Positions 18,270 to 26,675 of a stretch of 64,000 bases of DNA are shown here, one piece after another. The translations under genes were made by a program, and so were the position numbers. The notes beneath the pieces were generated by a model. That model was not told the DNA's origin and searched no databases. It saw only the letters and a list, made by a program, of their open reading frames with translations. This stretch comes from Ignatzschineria rhizosphaerae. Lineage in GTDB: Bacteria; Pseudomonadota; Gammaproteobacteria; Cardiobacteriales; Wohlfahrtiimonadaceae. How positions within the stretch are numbered: the first letter of the stretch is position 1; each line of letters starts with the position of its first letter. The DNA is taken from assembly GCF_022655595.1 (NCBI RefSeq), contig NZ_CP093379.1, positions 413,001 through 477,000 of the forward strand. The letters run 5' to 3'.

Positions 18270-19357
18270 TTCGTGAATTATTAACATTACCACAAGAGAT
18301 TGCTTGGCTTCCGTGGGCTGTGCAATATTTCTTCTTTATCGGATTAGCGGCATCCGCATCTTTGATTGCTGTAATCTTAAGATGGTGGAAACATGGGGAG
18401 TATAAAGGGCTTGAATTACTCGTTGTCGGTTTTGGGATAACTGCTGGGATTGTAGGGCCGATTGCGCTCTTAGCAGATTTACATCAACCAGGGCGATTCT
18501 TTAACTTCTATATTCAGATGGCACCTTGGTCATGGATGTGGATTGGGGCAATTTTTGTACCTCTTTTTGTGGTCTTTATTATCGTACAGTTTTTACTTTT
18601 ATTACGGGAAAATACGACGAAGGAAGGTACTTATAAATGGTTTAGGGCGCTTCATTGGACAGATTTAAATGCCAGTAGATGGCTTGAATGGACCTCTATT
18701 GGTCTTTTAGTAACGGCATTTATGATTCTTCTTTATACAGGAAAAGAGGTGAATGTCCTTAAATCTCAGCCTATTTGGTTTACTCCATGGCTTCCTTGGG
18801 TACTCTTCTTTACAGCATTTCAAGCGGTACCGATGTGTGTTAAAGCATGGAACTCACTCTCTTCAAGATGGTCTCGCCGTCAAGATGAAACCGCTATCTT
18901 AAGCCGTTTTCAATTAATAGGATTAATCGGTGTTGCTATTACGCTTATAGGATGGGCTATGAGTAATACTCCAGCAGGTGCTGCTTTTAGAGATTTACCT
19001 AATAAAGGCTCTGTATGGTGGACCATTGGTTTAAGTCTGTTGATCTATTGGTTGGTATTGATGATCTATAGCATTGTGAATTTTAATCATCGCCGTATTA
19101 ACTGCCGTTTTATTGATCTACTTTTAGCATTAGGATCATTATCGCTAGCATGGACAGTTCGCTGGGCAATCCTTATGCAATCTCAAACACTTCCTAAATA
19201 TAACGTTGTTATTAACCCATATCATCTTGATTGGGGATTTAGTGGCTTTTTAGGAATTCTTGCAACTTTTGGTCTCTGGCTCACGCTTGTCATTATTGTT
19301 TGGAGTCTATTACAAGATCGCTGGTTAACCTTTAAGGGAGTTCAATATGGATCATAA
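18266..19357 (+). CDS. ttrC: Tetrathionate reductase membrane subunit TtrC (NrfD family)
   Basis: Quinol-oxidising membrane anchor of the NrfD/PsrC family with about nine membrane helices, 363 residues from the start chosen here. The N-terminus MIRELLTLPQEIAWLPWAVQ followed by YFFFIGLAAS matches the TtrC pattern, and LADLHQPGRF is an NrfD-type motif. An ATG at 18248 would add six residues, but ATG 18266 overlaps the ttrB stop as ATGA and has GCAGGAGATCAACTT in front, so it is preferred. It overlaps the ttrA start by 11 bases. Confidence 0.93.
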   Translation: MIRELLTLPQEIAWLPWAVQYFFFIGLAASASLIAVILRWWKHGEYKGLELLVVGFGITAGIVGPIALLADLHQPGRFFNFYIQMAPWSWMWIGAIFVPLFVVFIIVQFLLLLRENTTKEGTYKWFRALHWTDLNASRWLEWTSIGLLVTAFMILLYTGKEVNVLKSQPIWFTPWLPWVLFFTAFQAVPMCVKAWNSLSSRWSRRQDETAILSRFQLIGLIGVAITLIGWAMSNTPAGAAFRDLPNKGSVWWTIGLSLLIYWLVLMIYSIVNFNHRRINCRFIDLLLALGSLSLAWTVRWAILMQSQTLPKYNVVINPYHLDWGFSGFLGILATFGLWLTLVIIVWSLLQDRWLTFKGVQYGS

Positions 19358-22300
19358 TTCAAAGAGTGAATTACCGAACAATCTTAAAAATGCTAGTGAT
19401 GATAAGAGGGAGAATCATATGAGTGATGAAAAATTAAAAAATAGTAATCTTCAAGCTACTGAAAATAATGTAGAGCAAAATGAAGTAAATGAGACGGCTG
19501 AAGAAACCGCACGTCGTAAGCGCCGTAATGTCGTTAAAGGGGTCGCAGCAGCAGGTGGACTTGCTGCATTTGCGGTAGGGTATAGTAATACTGCTAAAAA
19601 TATGGTGACAGGTTTAATCAAAGGAACCTCGGATAAACCCACTGAAAATGCAATTTTTGGAAATGCCTTAGCCGTAGAAGGCCAGATTGAAAATGGTCAA
19701 TGGGTCCAAAATAGTGCGCAAGCGATGTCAAATACTCAGTGTTTTGGTTGCTGGACTGTTTGTGGTATCCGCGTTCGTGTAGATAAAGAGAAAAATGAAG
19801 TTATCCGCGTTGCCGGAAATCCTTATCATCCTCTTTCAAGTGAAGAGCAGTATCGTTATGATATGCCAATTTCTGAAGCTTGGACTAAATTAGGGGGCGA
19901 TGGTGGACTTTATGATCGCTCAACGGCTTGTGCCCGAGGCTCTCAAATGGGGGAGTCGGTTGCGAGCCCTTATCGTGTTCTCTCTCCTTTAAAGCGTGTT
20001 GGTAAACGTGGAGAAGGAAAATGGAAGCGCATTAGCTTTGAGCAACTCATTGAGGAAGTTGTTAATGGTGGGAACCTTTTTGGTGAAGGTCATGTTGATG
20101 GGTTAAAAGATATTCGTGATCTCGATACCTTAATTGATCCTAAAAATCCAGAATTTGGGGTAAAAGCAAATCAGCTTCTTGTTTCAAATGCCGGTAATGA
20201 AGGACGTGAACCACTTGTTCGTCGATTTACTAATAATGCCTTTGGTTCGCGTAACTTTACAGCACATGGTGCTTATTGCGGGCTTGCGTATCGTTTAGGA
20301 TCAGGTGCTGTGATGAACGATATGAACAGTAACGCACATGCAAAACCTGATCTAGAGAATATTGAGTTTGCCGTCTTTATGGGAACATCACCGGCACAAT
20401 CTGGTAACCCATTTAAGCGTCAAGGCCGATTACTGGCAAAAGCAAGAACAAAAGATGCGGCAGACTTTAGTTATGCTGTTGTGGCGCCAAATTTACCGAT
20501 GACCAACACTTTAGCGACACAAAATAATACATGGATCTCCATTCTTCCAGGAACAGACTCCGCCATGTCGATGGCGATGATTCGCTATATTATTGACAAT
20601 AAACGCTATAACGATAATTATTTAACGGTACCGGGAAAAGCGGGAATGGCGGCGGCAAAAGCGGTGAGTCATTCTAATGCAACGCATCTTGTAATTATTG
20701 AAGAAGAGAGCCCACTTTATGGACAATTTCTTCGTTTAGCAGATATTGAAGGTGGTGAGCGTGCTGAGAGTCCTATTCTTACGCTAAATGCGGCAACAGG
20801 AGAACTTTCTGACGTGGATACGGCACTTCGTGGTGAGTTATTGCATGAAGGAAGAGTAACTTTAGCAGATGGTTCAAGCGTTGGAGTAGCGACAAGTTTC
20901 ACCATGCTTAAACGCTCAGCAGATCGTTATTCGATCGAAGAGTATAGTAAAGTTTGTGGTGTTCCAGTTGAGACTATTGAAGGGCTTGCACGTAAGTTTA
21001 CAAGTCATGGTCATAAGGCGGCAATTATTACGCATGGCGGCATGATGAGTGGAAATGGTTTTTACAATACATGGTCATTACTTGCCTTAAACGTCTTAAT
21101 CGGCAATATGAACTATACTGGCGGAATGCATGTTAATGGTGGAAAATATGCAGAATTTGGGCCAGGACCTCGTTATGATTTTACAAAATTTGATGGTATG
21201 GTTCAGCCTAAAGGGATCATGATTGGCCGTGCAAAACGCCCTTATGAATCCTCTACTGAGTATAAAGAGAAGAAAGCACGCGGTGAAAATCCTTATCCTG
21301 CGAGCCGCCCTTGGTATCCATTTGCCGGTGGTCAGGCTACAGAGATGTTGATTTCAGCATTAAATGCCGATCCTTATCCGCTTAAAGCGTGGATTAGTAA
21401 TATGACAAACCCGGTCTATGGGATTACAGGGTTTAGGCAATTATTGTTAGATAAGCTTGCTGATCCAAAAGTATTACCGCTTTTTGTGGCGATTGATGCC
21501 TTTATTAATGAAACAACGGCGATGGCTGATTATATTGTGCCAGATACGCATAACTTTGAGAGCTGGGGGTTTGGCGGTGCTTGGGCAGGGGTTCCTTTTA
21601 AAACATCTACTGCAAGATGGCCGATTGTAGAACCAAGAGTTGATAAAGATGCACAAGGTCAGCCGATCTCAATGGAGAGTTTCTTTATTGCAGTGTCTAA
21701 AAAAATGGGGCTTCCTGGATTTGGTGATAATGCGATTAAGGACTTTGAGGGTAAAAACTTCCCTATTCACAAAGCTGAAGATTTCTATCTTAAAGCTGCT
21801 GCAAATATGGCATTTGATGGCGCTCCTGTTCCTGAATCTACTCGTGAAGAGTTGGAGTTAACGGGTGTAAAACGTATTAAGGGCGCACTTGAGTCTGTAT
21901 TAAAGCCAGAAGAGCAGATGCGTGTTGCTTATATCTTTGCTCGTGGTGGGCGCTTTGCAGATTATGACACAGGCTGGGATGGTGATGAGATGGTTCGTAA
22001 ATGGGCACCAACATTACAGCTTTGGAATGAAAATGTCGGCGTTCATCGTCACTTTGCAAATGGGGAGCGCTATAGCGGAACTCCTACATATCATCCCCCA
22101 AGATTTGCAGATGGCAGCTCCGTATTTGAGCGATTCCCGAAAGAGGAGTGGCCATTATCATTAACATCATTTAAATCAAATATTGTCAGTAGTACTTCAG
22201 GTTCAACCTTAAGATTACGAATGATTAAACCAACAAACTTTGTGGCAATTAGTGACGTTGATGCCAAGAAGTTTAATATTGAAAATGGAGACATGGTTCG

Positions 22301-22586
22301 TATTGAATCTCCAAATGGGGCTCAAGAAGCACAAATTATGGTGTTAGATGGGGTAAAACCAGGAGTATTAGCCATCGAGCATGGTTATGGTCGAAGAGAT
22401 GTAGGTGCAAGAGCTCATATCATTGATGGTAAAGAGATGGAGTTTAGTGCGCATGTTGGTAGCGGATTGAACCTAAATGATTTAGCAATCTCAGATCCTT
22501 CAAGGCCTATTCCTGCACCTTGGCTTGATTGGGTAACAGGAGCTGCTGTAAGGCAGGGGATTCCAGCGAGAATTGTAAAAATCTAA
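19347..22586 (+). CDS. ttrA: Tetrathionate reductase catalytic subunit TtrA
   Basis: 1079-residue molybdopterin enzyme that reduces tetrathionate to thiosulfate in the periplasm. A twin-arginine signal lies deep in the protein (RRKRRNVVKGVAAAGGLAAF, about residues 56-75) behind an unusually long charged N-terminal extension. The FeS site follows (TQCFGCWTVCGIRVR, then STACARGSQ), then the family signatures GAYCGLAYRLGSGAVM, FMGTSPAQSGNPFKRQ, ITHGGMMSGNGFYNTWS, ADYIVPDTHNFESWGF and the C-terminal molybdopterin-dinucleotide domain ending in DWVTGAAVRQGIPARI. The site AAGGGAGTTCAAT favours ATG 19347; ATG 19419 with GAGGGAGAATCAT is a strong internal alternative that would remove 24 residues. Followed by a terminator. 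Confidence 0.96.
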   Translation: MDHNSKSELPNNLKNASDDKRENHMSDEKLKNSNLQATENNVEQNEVNETAEETARRKRRNVVKGVAAAGGLAAFAVGYSNTAKNMVTGLIKGTSDKPTENAIFGNALAVEGQIENGQWVQNSAQAMSNTQCFGCWTVCGIRVRVDKEKNEVIRVAGNPYHPLSSEEQYRYDMPISEAWTKLGGDGGLYDRSTACARGSQMGESVASPYRVLSPLKRVGKRGEGKWKRISFEQLIEEVVNGGNLFGEGHVDGLKDIRDLDTLIDPKNPEFGVKANQLLVSNAGNEGREPLVRRFTNNAFGSRNFTAHGAYCGLAYRLGSGAVMNDMNSNAHAKPDLENIEFAVFMGTSPAQSGNPFKRQGRLLAKARTKDAADFSYAVVAPNLPMTNTLATQNNTWISILPGTDSAMSMAMIRYIIDNKRYNDNYLTVPGKAGMAAAKAVSHSNATHLVIIEEESPLYGQFLRLADIEGGERAESPILTLNAATGELSDVDTALRGELLHEGRVTLADGSSVGVATSFTMLKRSADRYSIEEYSKVCGVPVETIEGLARKFTSHGHKAAIITHGGMMSGNGFYNTWSLLALNVLIGNMNYTGGMHVNGGKYAEFGPGPRYDFTKFDGMVQPKGIMIGRAKRPYESSTEYKEKKARGENPYPASRPWYPFAGGQATEMLISALNADPYPLKAWISNMTNPVYGITGFRQLLLDKLADPKVLPLFVAIDAFINETTAMADYIVPDTHNFESWGFGGAWAGVPFKTSTARWPIVEPRVDKDAQGQPISMESFFIAVSKKMGLPGFGDNAIKDFEGKNFPIHKAEDFYLKAAANMAFDGAPVPESTREELELTGVKRIKGALESVLKPEEQMRVAYIFARGGRFADYDTGWDGDEMVRKWAPTLQLWNENVGVHRHFANGERYSGTPTYHPPRFADGSSVFERFPKEEWPLSLTSFKSNIVSSTSGSTLRLRMIKPTNFVAISDVDAKKFNIENGDMVRIESPNGAQEAQIMVLDGVKPGVLAIEHGYGRRDVGARAHIIDGKEMEFSAHVGSGLNLNDLAISDPSRPIPAPWLDWVTGAAVRQGIPARIVKI

Positions 22587-22604
22587 AATATTAGCGGCAT
22601 CAAA

Positions 22605-22639
22605 AAACCATTTAGTTTTCGGACTAAGTGGTTTTTTTT
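22605..22639 (+). terminator. ttrBCA terminator
   Basis: AAACCATTTAGT (22605-22616) pairs with ACTAAGTGGTTT (22623-22634), one G-T pair, followed by a long T run. It isolates the ttr operon from the small-RNA genes downstream. Confidence 0.88.
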
Positions 22640-22674
22640 AAAGAAGGTGTTTAGTGTATATTTATGGTTTTAAT

Positions 22675-22726
22675 TGTAAGTTATTGAAAATTTAAATTAG
22701 ATTTAATTGTTTTGAAAGGCTTAAAT
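22675..22726 (+). promoter_or_regulatory. Promoter and upstream element of CsrB-like RNA 1
   Basis: TGTAAG (22675-22680) is the left half of the known GacA-box consensus TGTAAG-N6-CTTACA; the right half is poorly kept. It starts a stretch (TGTAAGTTATTGAAAATTTA and onward) that is identical for more than 30 bp in the second copy. A weak -35 TTAGAT (22697-22702) lies 18 bp from a -10 TTAAAT (22721-22726), six bases before the inferred start at 22733. The weak -35 fits activator dependence. Confidence 0.55.
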
Positions 22727-22732
22727 AACCTC

Positions 22733-22961
22733 ATAACGTAAAGGAAGATGTTATTTCAAGGATGAACAGAGGATTTGCTTCGTTTTCAAGATGAAACATT
22801 CACGGTTAATAGTTAGGGATAATCATTGATGGAGATCTCTTTACGGATGAAGAGATGCAACTGGGATGAGAAGATGTTTAATCAGGAAGATTAGATCAGG
22901 GATGAGCCTTTATAAAGGATGATAAGAGGAACCGCTTAGTCTATTGACTAGGCGGTTTTTT
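22733..22961 (+). ncRNA. CsrB/RsmY/RsmZ-like small RNA, copy 1
   Basis: About 229 nt, no plausible reading frame. It contains 11 GGA motifs, many as AAGGATG, CAGGGATG or ACGGATG, the CsrA-binding type. The 5' end forms a stem ATAACGT / ATGTTAT around AAAGGAAG. Other GGA-bearing hairpins: ATCTCTTT / GAAGAGAT around ACGGAT (22835-22856) and TAATC / GATTA around AGGAA. It ends in a strong terminator: AACCGCTTAGTC (22930-22941) with GACTAGGCGGTT (22946-22957) and a T run. Such RNAs sequester the translation regulator CsrA/RsmA. The neighbouring copy at 23080-23320 shares its promoter region, 5' hairpin, GGA pattern and terminator stem. The call is by structure; no RNA family search was run. Confidence 0.82.
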
Positions 22962-23021
22962 ATGAAGATAGGATATTCCAACCGCTCAAAATGTTTTAAA
23001 ATATATTTATATGGTTTTATT

Positions 23022-23073
23022 TGTAAGTTATTGAAAATTTAAATTAGATTTAGTTATCGATAACGGGTATGAT
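23022..23073 (+). promoter_or_regulatory. Promoter and upstream element of CsrB-like RNA 2
   Basis: TGTAAG (23022-23027) again, followed by the same 30-odd bases as in copy 1. The -35 TTAGAT (23044-23049) and -10 TATGAT (23068-23073) are 18 bp apart, in exactly the same register as copy 1, with the start inferred at 23080. The -10 is better than that of copy 1. Confidence 0.58.
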
Positions 23074-23079
23074 GTCTCT

Positions 23080-23320
23080 ATAACGTCAAGGAAGACGTTA
23101 TTTCAAGGATGAAAAGAATGGATTCGGCTTCGCTTTCAGGATGAAACATTCAGAAATACCTGTTAGGGATAACAGTTTATGGAAGTTTACCCTTCAAGGA
23201 TGAAGGGAGGATGGAATCAGAATGAGAAGATGTTTAACCAGGATTGGTTAAATCAAGGATGAATTTTTATCATGGATGATAAGAGGAAACCGCCTAGTTT
23301 TAAAGCTAGGCGGTTTTTTT
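23080..23320 (+). ncRNA. CsrB/RsmY/RsmZ-like small RNA, copy 2
   Basis: About 241 nt with 14 GGA motifs and six clean hairpins that put GGA in or at the loop. 5' stem ATAACGTC / GACGTTAT around AAGGAA (23080-23101). TTTCA / TGAAA around GGA (23134-23146). CTGTTA / TAACAG around GGGA (23160-23175). CCCTTCA / TGAAGGG around AGGA (23190-23207). TTTAACCA / TGGTTAAA around GGAT (23233-23252). TTATCA / TGATAA around TGGA (23267-23282). The terminator is AACCGCCTAG (23288-23297) with CTAGGCGGTT (23306-23315) plus T run. This is the textbook layout of a CsrA-sequestering RNA. No open frame of note. Confidence 0.87.
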
Positions 23321-23347
23321 ATGAAGATTTTGCTGTTGAAAAGATTT

Positions 23348-23449
23348 TATAGTGAAATAGGTTTTATCTGGCATCGTGCAAGTTAGTTTGATCCATACAC
23401 TATAGGGTTTTACTTTTAAAATAATATTTCTTAAACCGGATCAACTATA
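23348..23449. repeat. TATAG-terminated inverted-repeat element, internally deleted copy (102 bp)
   Basis: Starts TATAGTGAAATAGG and ends TTAAACCGGATCAACTAT plus A, the two ends being inverted repeats. It lacks about 50 bp between the left end and the TATCTGGCATCGTGCAAG block that the 154-160-bp copies contain. Orientation is opposite to the copies near recQ. It ends one base before the stop codon of the Mth938-domain gene. Confidence 0.72.
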
Positions 23450-23450
23450 G

Positions 23451-23867
23451 TTAAGCTTTTATGGGGAAGAAGATCCCTAGAGCATTACGATCCTCGGTTG
23501 CTAAGATTGCAAAGGTTCTGCATAAAGATTCGGTTGCCATGGTTTCAATCCCAATCCCTCTTTGGTAAAAGTAAGCACGCCATTTGGGTTCAAGAAACTG
23601 CATTTGATTGCCGGTACCAATTAAAATTACAGTTGGCTTACGCTCGGCCCAAGCTTCAAAGTGGGCTTCTGTTAGCTCTTCAAAGGTGCTAGGGATAATT
23701 TGTGGATCGGTAATGACCTCTTTATTTTGTAATAAAATGGCTGTATTTTCCCACTCTGTTTCATCATTGAGTCTAAAATAGTGGGGAGCATAACTTTTGA
23801 TATGTAAATTATCTGTTGTTTCCCGTTGGATCGTTGAGCCAGAGCCTGGCGGTGGGTTTTTATGCAT
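23451..23867 (-). CDS. Mth938-like (DUF498/NDUFAF3-type) domain protein
   Basis: 138 residues from ATG 23867, which has AAGGAGG six bases ahead; TTG 23873 would add two residues. The core PTVILIGTGNQMQFL, then RGIGIETMATESLCRTFAIL and ALGIFFP is characteristic of Mth938-like proteins, related to complex I assembly factor NDUFAF3. The biochemical role in bacteria is unclear; a MidA/NDUFAF7-family protein is also encoded in this window at 9618-10853. It overlaps the 3' end of the ATPase gene by eight bases and is probably translated from the same message. Its stop codon abuts the 102-bp repeat. Confidence 0.8.
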   Translation of the reverse strand: MHKNPPPGSGSTIQRETTDNLHIKSYAPHYFRLNDETEWENTAILLQNKEVITDPQIIPSTFEELTEAHFEAWAERKPTVILIGTGNQMQFLEPKWRAYFYQRGIGIETMATESLCRTFAILATEDRNALGIFFPIKA

Positions 23868-24702
23868 GAGCAACCTCCTTAATTAATTCAAAGAATTCCT
23901 CTTGGTTTTTAACATGATAGAGCCTTTCCGCATCAATGGTTATCCCATATTTATCGGCAATCATCTCATAGAGACCTAAACGATGTTCAATGAGTCTTGG
24001 GAATATCCATCTTGTAAAGTCCGATGGCGTAATTTCATGACTAGATGTTAATCCTGTTTCTTCAAGATAAAGTTCAATTTGTGGTAGTAAGAAATCTTTC
24101 TGATAATAGAGCGGTTTTGGATGTGTTTGTGCGCGTTCTATCACATAGTTTTTTGCAGCTTCTGAGGCTTTGATATAAACCAAGAGCGAATTTGTCCCTA
24201 TAAGTTCCCAGCTAGCTTCATCTTGAATTTCACAAAAGCTTCCACTTGTATCGATAATGAAATTGGAAAAACCCAAGATCTTCTCCGCTTTTTCCATAAA
24301 GTAGGGAATATCTTTAACAGCATTAATTTCAGCAAGACGGTGTTTTTCTAATCGTTCTAAAAAAAGCTCAAGACTAACGCCACCTTTGCTTTCCGATCCC
24401 ATCATACCAAGATAGGCAGACAAAGGGGCTAGATTATCAACGGTTAGTTGAGATTGAACGGAGATCGCACCTTCTCTGATTAATTTTGCTAAAACGGGTT
24501 GCTGCATCGCTTCTAGTGTTAAAAAATCATGTATCTCTTCACTTAAATGACGATCCCCAATGCGATAATCAACAGAGTAATGAAACCAATCTGTTTTAGG
24601 AAGTTTTTTAGATAGATGGGTTTTGCCAACACCGCTCATTCCCATTAGAGAGATCTTTTTGTTTGGAGTATCGAGAAATTTTTCAACAAGAGCTTTTTTC
24701 AT
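23860..24702 (-). CDS. P-loop ATPase of unknown role
   Basis: 280 residues with a Walker A motif MGMSGVGKTHLSKKL at residues 20-34 and a shikimate-kinase-like start, followed by a mostly helical body (DRHLSEEIHDFLTLEAMQQ, then LLVYIKASEAAKNYVIERA). FIIDTSGSF near residue 150 may be the Walker B strand. Similar ATPases are annotated in other proteobacteria without a defined function. It is co-directional with, and overlaps, the Mth938-domain gene, so the two probably work in one pathway. Start ATG 24702; nothing recognisable is upstream for 340 bp to the divergent art operon. Confidence 0.75.
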   Translation of the reverse strand: MKKALVEKFLDTPNKKISLMGMSGVGKTHLSKKLPKTDWFHYSVDYRIGDRHLSEEIHDFLTLEAMQQPVLAKLIREGAISVQSQLTVDNLAPLSAYLGMMGSESKGGVSLELFLERLEKHRLAEINAVKDIPYFMEKAEKILGFSNFIIDTSGSFCEIQDEASWELIGTNSLLVYIKASEAAKNYVIERAQTHPKPLYYQKDFLLPQIELYLEETGLTSSHEITPSDFTRWIFPRLIEHRLGLYEMIADKYGITIDAERLYHVKNQEEFFELIKEVAHA

Positions 24703-25048
24703 AAGTCGTCATTCGTCAAAGTGAAAGGAAGTAAGTCAATTTTATTGCTAAAAATCACTAGCGATTCATCTTACCAAAGATTATTGAAGTTGATAGTAGT
24801 ATCTTATAACTGTTGGCAATTAAAGCCTTATTAGTTAAACCTGGGATTAAGGAGAATTTTACCTTTTAAGGATTTTACGTACTTTTAATACTTTTCCAGA
24901 AAAGGTTCAGCAAAAGTGAAAAAAATACCGTAGAATAGGCAGGTTTAAAAAATGATTTTATAATGCGTTTTGTAAAGAATTAGCGTGGATAGTATCTTTC
25001 AAAATTGAGTGAAAGATGCAGGTCTTGCAAGATAGAGATGGAAAAAAG
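24703..25048. other. Divergent intergenic region, ATPase gene / art operon
   Basis: 346 bp without a convincing gene. It must hold the promoter of the art operon and that of the ATPase gene. I see no clear ARG-box palindrome and no strong sigma-70 pair. Confidence 0.5.
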
Positions 25049-25774
25049 ATGATTGAGCTGAAGCACTTAAACTATTTTTATGGTGATACACAAGTCCTTT
25101 TTGATGTATCGATTAAGGCAAAAGAGGGCGAGATCGTTGTATTATTGGGCCCAAGTGGCGCTGGTAAAAGCTCTTTATTACGAATTTTAAATATTCTAGA
25201 ACGTCCTAAAGAGGGCTCTTTAGAAATTGCGGGTTTTAATTTTGATTTCACACAAAGTATCTCAGAGAAAACAATACGAGATCTGCGTCAGAAAGTGGGG
25301 ATGATCTTTCAGCAATACCATTTATGGCCGCATCGAACCGTATTACAAAATTTAACGTATGCGCCAGTAAAATTAGGGAAGATGAATCAAGCAGAAGCAA
25401 ATAAGCGCGGACTTGAAGCGCTAAGCTCTTTAAAGCTTGAAGGATTAGAAACTAGATTTCCTCTTAAACTCTCAGGTGGTCAGCAACAACGTGTTGCAAT
25501 TGCACGAGCCTTGATGATGGATCCTGATGTTTTACTCTTTGATGAACCAACGGCAGCGCTTGATCCTGAAATAACCTCTCAAGTAGCGACAATTATTGAA
25601 GAGCTTGCTAAAACAGGGATTACACAAATCGTCGTAACACACGATGTTGATTTTGCTAAACGAATTGCCACATATGTCGTCTATATGGAAAATGGCAAAG
25701 TGGTTGAAGAGGGGGATGCCTCGATGTTTACAGAGCCTAAGACGGTTGAATTTAAACAGTATCTTTCCCATTAA
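25049..25774 (+). CDS. artP: Arginine ABC transporter ATP-binding protein ArtP
   Basis: 241 residues. Cytosolic ATPase of an arginine importer. Walker [15 protein letters not shown], signature [17 protein letters not shown], Walker [15 protein letters not shown] and the switch His in VVTHDVDFA are all intact. The end [20 protein letters not shown] and KQYLSH matches E. coli ArtP closely. The reading frame is open from 25016, but [18 protein letters not shown] aligns with the ArtP N-terminus, so ATG 25049 is chosen. First gene of artP-artJ-artQ-artM. Confidence 0.93.
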   Translation: MIELKHLNYFYGDTQVLFDVSIKAKEGEIVVLLGPSGAGKSSLLRILNILERPKEGSLEIAGFNFDFTQSISEKTIRDLRQKVGMIFQQYHLWPHRTVLQNLTYAPVKLGKMNQAEANKRGLEALSSLKLEGLETRFPLKLSGGQQQRVAIARALMMDPDVLLFDEPTAALDPEITSQVATIIEELAKTGITQIVVTHDVDFAKRIATYVVYMENGKVVEEGDASMFTEPKTVEFKQYLSH

Positions 25775-25860
25775 TTCGAGCTATACTGCTCAATGTGTGT
25801 TGATAAGTTTTATCTAAGCATGTAAAGAGATTAAAAAATAAAATTAGATGGAGTAGAGTT

Positions 25861-26601
25861 ATGAAAAAAAAATTAGGATTGTTGCTTGTTGCCGCAGGAC
25901 TTTTAAGTGGCACTGTTTCACTGGCACAAGAAAAATTAACAATTGGTACAAACCCTGCATATCCTCCTTTTGAATATAAAGGGGAGAATAATGAGTTGTT
26001 AGGTTTTGATATCGACTTAATGAATGAAGTTTGTAATGTATTACAAAAAGAGTGTGTATACTCAGAGCAAGAATTTGATGCACTGATTCCAAACCTTCGT
26101 CTTCGCCGTTATGATGCGGTCATTTCAGGAATGGATATCACAGAAGAGCGTGCAAAACAGTTAGCATTTAGTGAACCATACTACCTTAACTACTCAATTT
26201 ATGTCTCTACTGCTGATAAAGCAGATTCTATTAAGAATGTTGAAGAGATGAAGATTGGTGTTCTTTCAGGTTCAACGCATCAGCAATATATTAGAGATAC
26301 TTATAAAGATGCTAAGGTTTCTGTTTATCCTCAATATCCATCAGCAATGAGCGATTTAGCATTAGGCCGTGTTGATGTGGTGTTTGGGGATGGTGAAGTG
26401 GTTCGTGATTATATTAAAGAGAATGACAAGTTAGTTGTTGTTGGCGAGAAAGTTACGGATCCTAAATATTTTGGTCAAGGCTTAGGAATTGGTGTTGGTC
26501 TTCGTAATAAAGCGCTTGTAGAAGAGATTAATGGCGCACTTAAAACCATTAAAGAAAATGGTAAATATGATGAAATCTACAAAAAATGGTTTGATCAATA
26601 A
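25861..26601 (+). CDS. artJ: Periplasmic arginine-binding protein (ArtJ/ArtI type)
   Basis: 246 residues with a cleavable signal peptide (MKKKLGLLLVAAGLLSGTVS then LAQ, cut near residue 22). Ligand-binding pattern of polar amino-acid binding proteins: IGTNPAYPPFEYKGENNELL, GFDIDLMNEVC, DAVISGMDITEERAKQLAFS and GVLSGSTHQQYI, close to ArtJ and ArtI. Preceded by GGAGTAGAGTT. A hairpin with terminator character follows at 26625-26653, which would let this protein be made in excess of the permeases. Confidence 0.9.
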   Translation: MKKKLGLLLVAAGLLSGTVSLAQEKLTIGTNPAYPPFEYKGENNELLGFDIDLMNEVCNVLQKECVYSEQEFDALIPNLRLRRYDAVISGMDITEERAKQLAFSEPYYLNYSIYVSTADKADSIKNVEEMKIGVLSGSTHQQYIRDTYKDAKVSVYPQYPSAMSDLALGRVDVVFGDGEVVRDYIKENDKLVVVGEKVTDPKYFGQGLGIGVGLRNKALVEEINGALKTIKENGKYDEIYKKWFDQ

Positions 26602-26624
26602 TTATATTTAAGTGGTGATTGAAC

Positions 26625-26653
26625 AAAAAGCGATGGCAAACTCATCGCTTTTT
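26625..26653 (+). terminator. Intra-operon partial terminator between artJ and artQ
   Basis: Perfect 11-bp stem AAAAAGCGATG (26625-26635) with CATCGCTTTTT (26643-26653), loop of 7, ending in a T run. It overlaps the apparent upstream extension of the artQ frame, which shows that extension is not coding. Confidence 0.78.
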
Positions 26654-26675
26654 GTTTGTAGATAGAGGAAGTAGT

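Noticed and set aside
22640-23320. Protein-coding genes in the tandem repeat behind ttrA
   Set aside because: All frames are broken by stops; the conserved parts are hairpins, GGA motifs and terminators.
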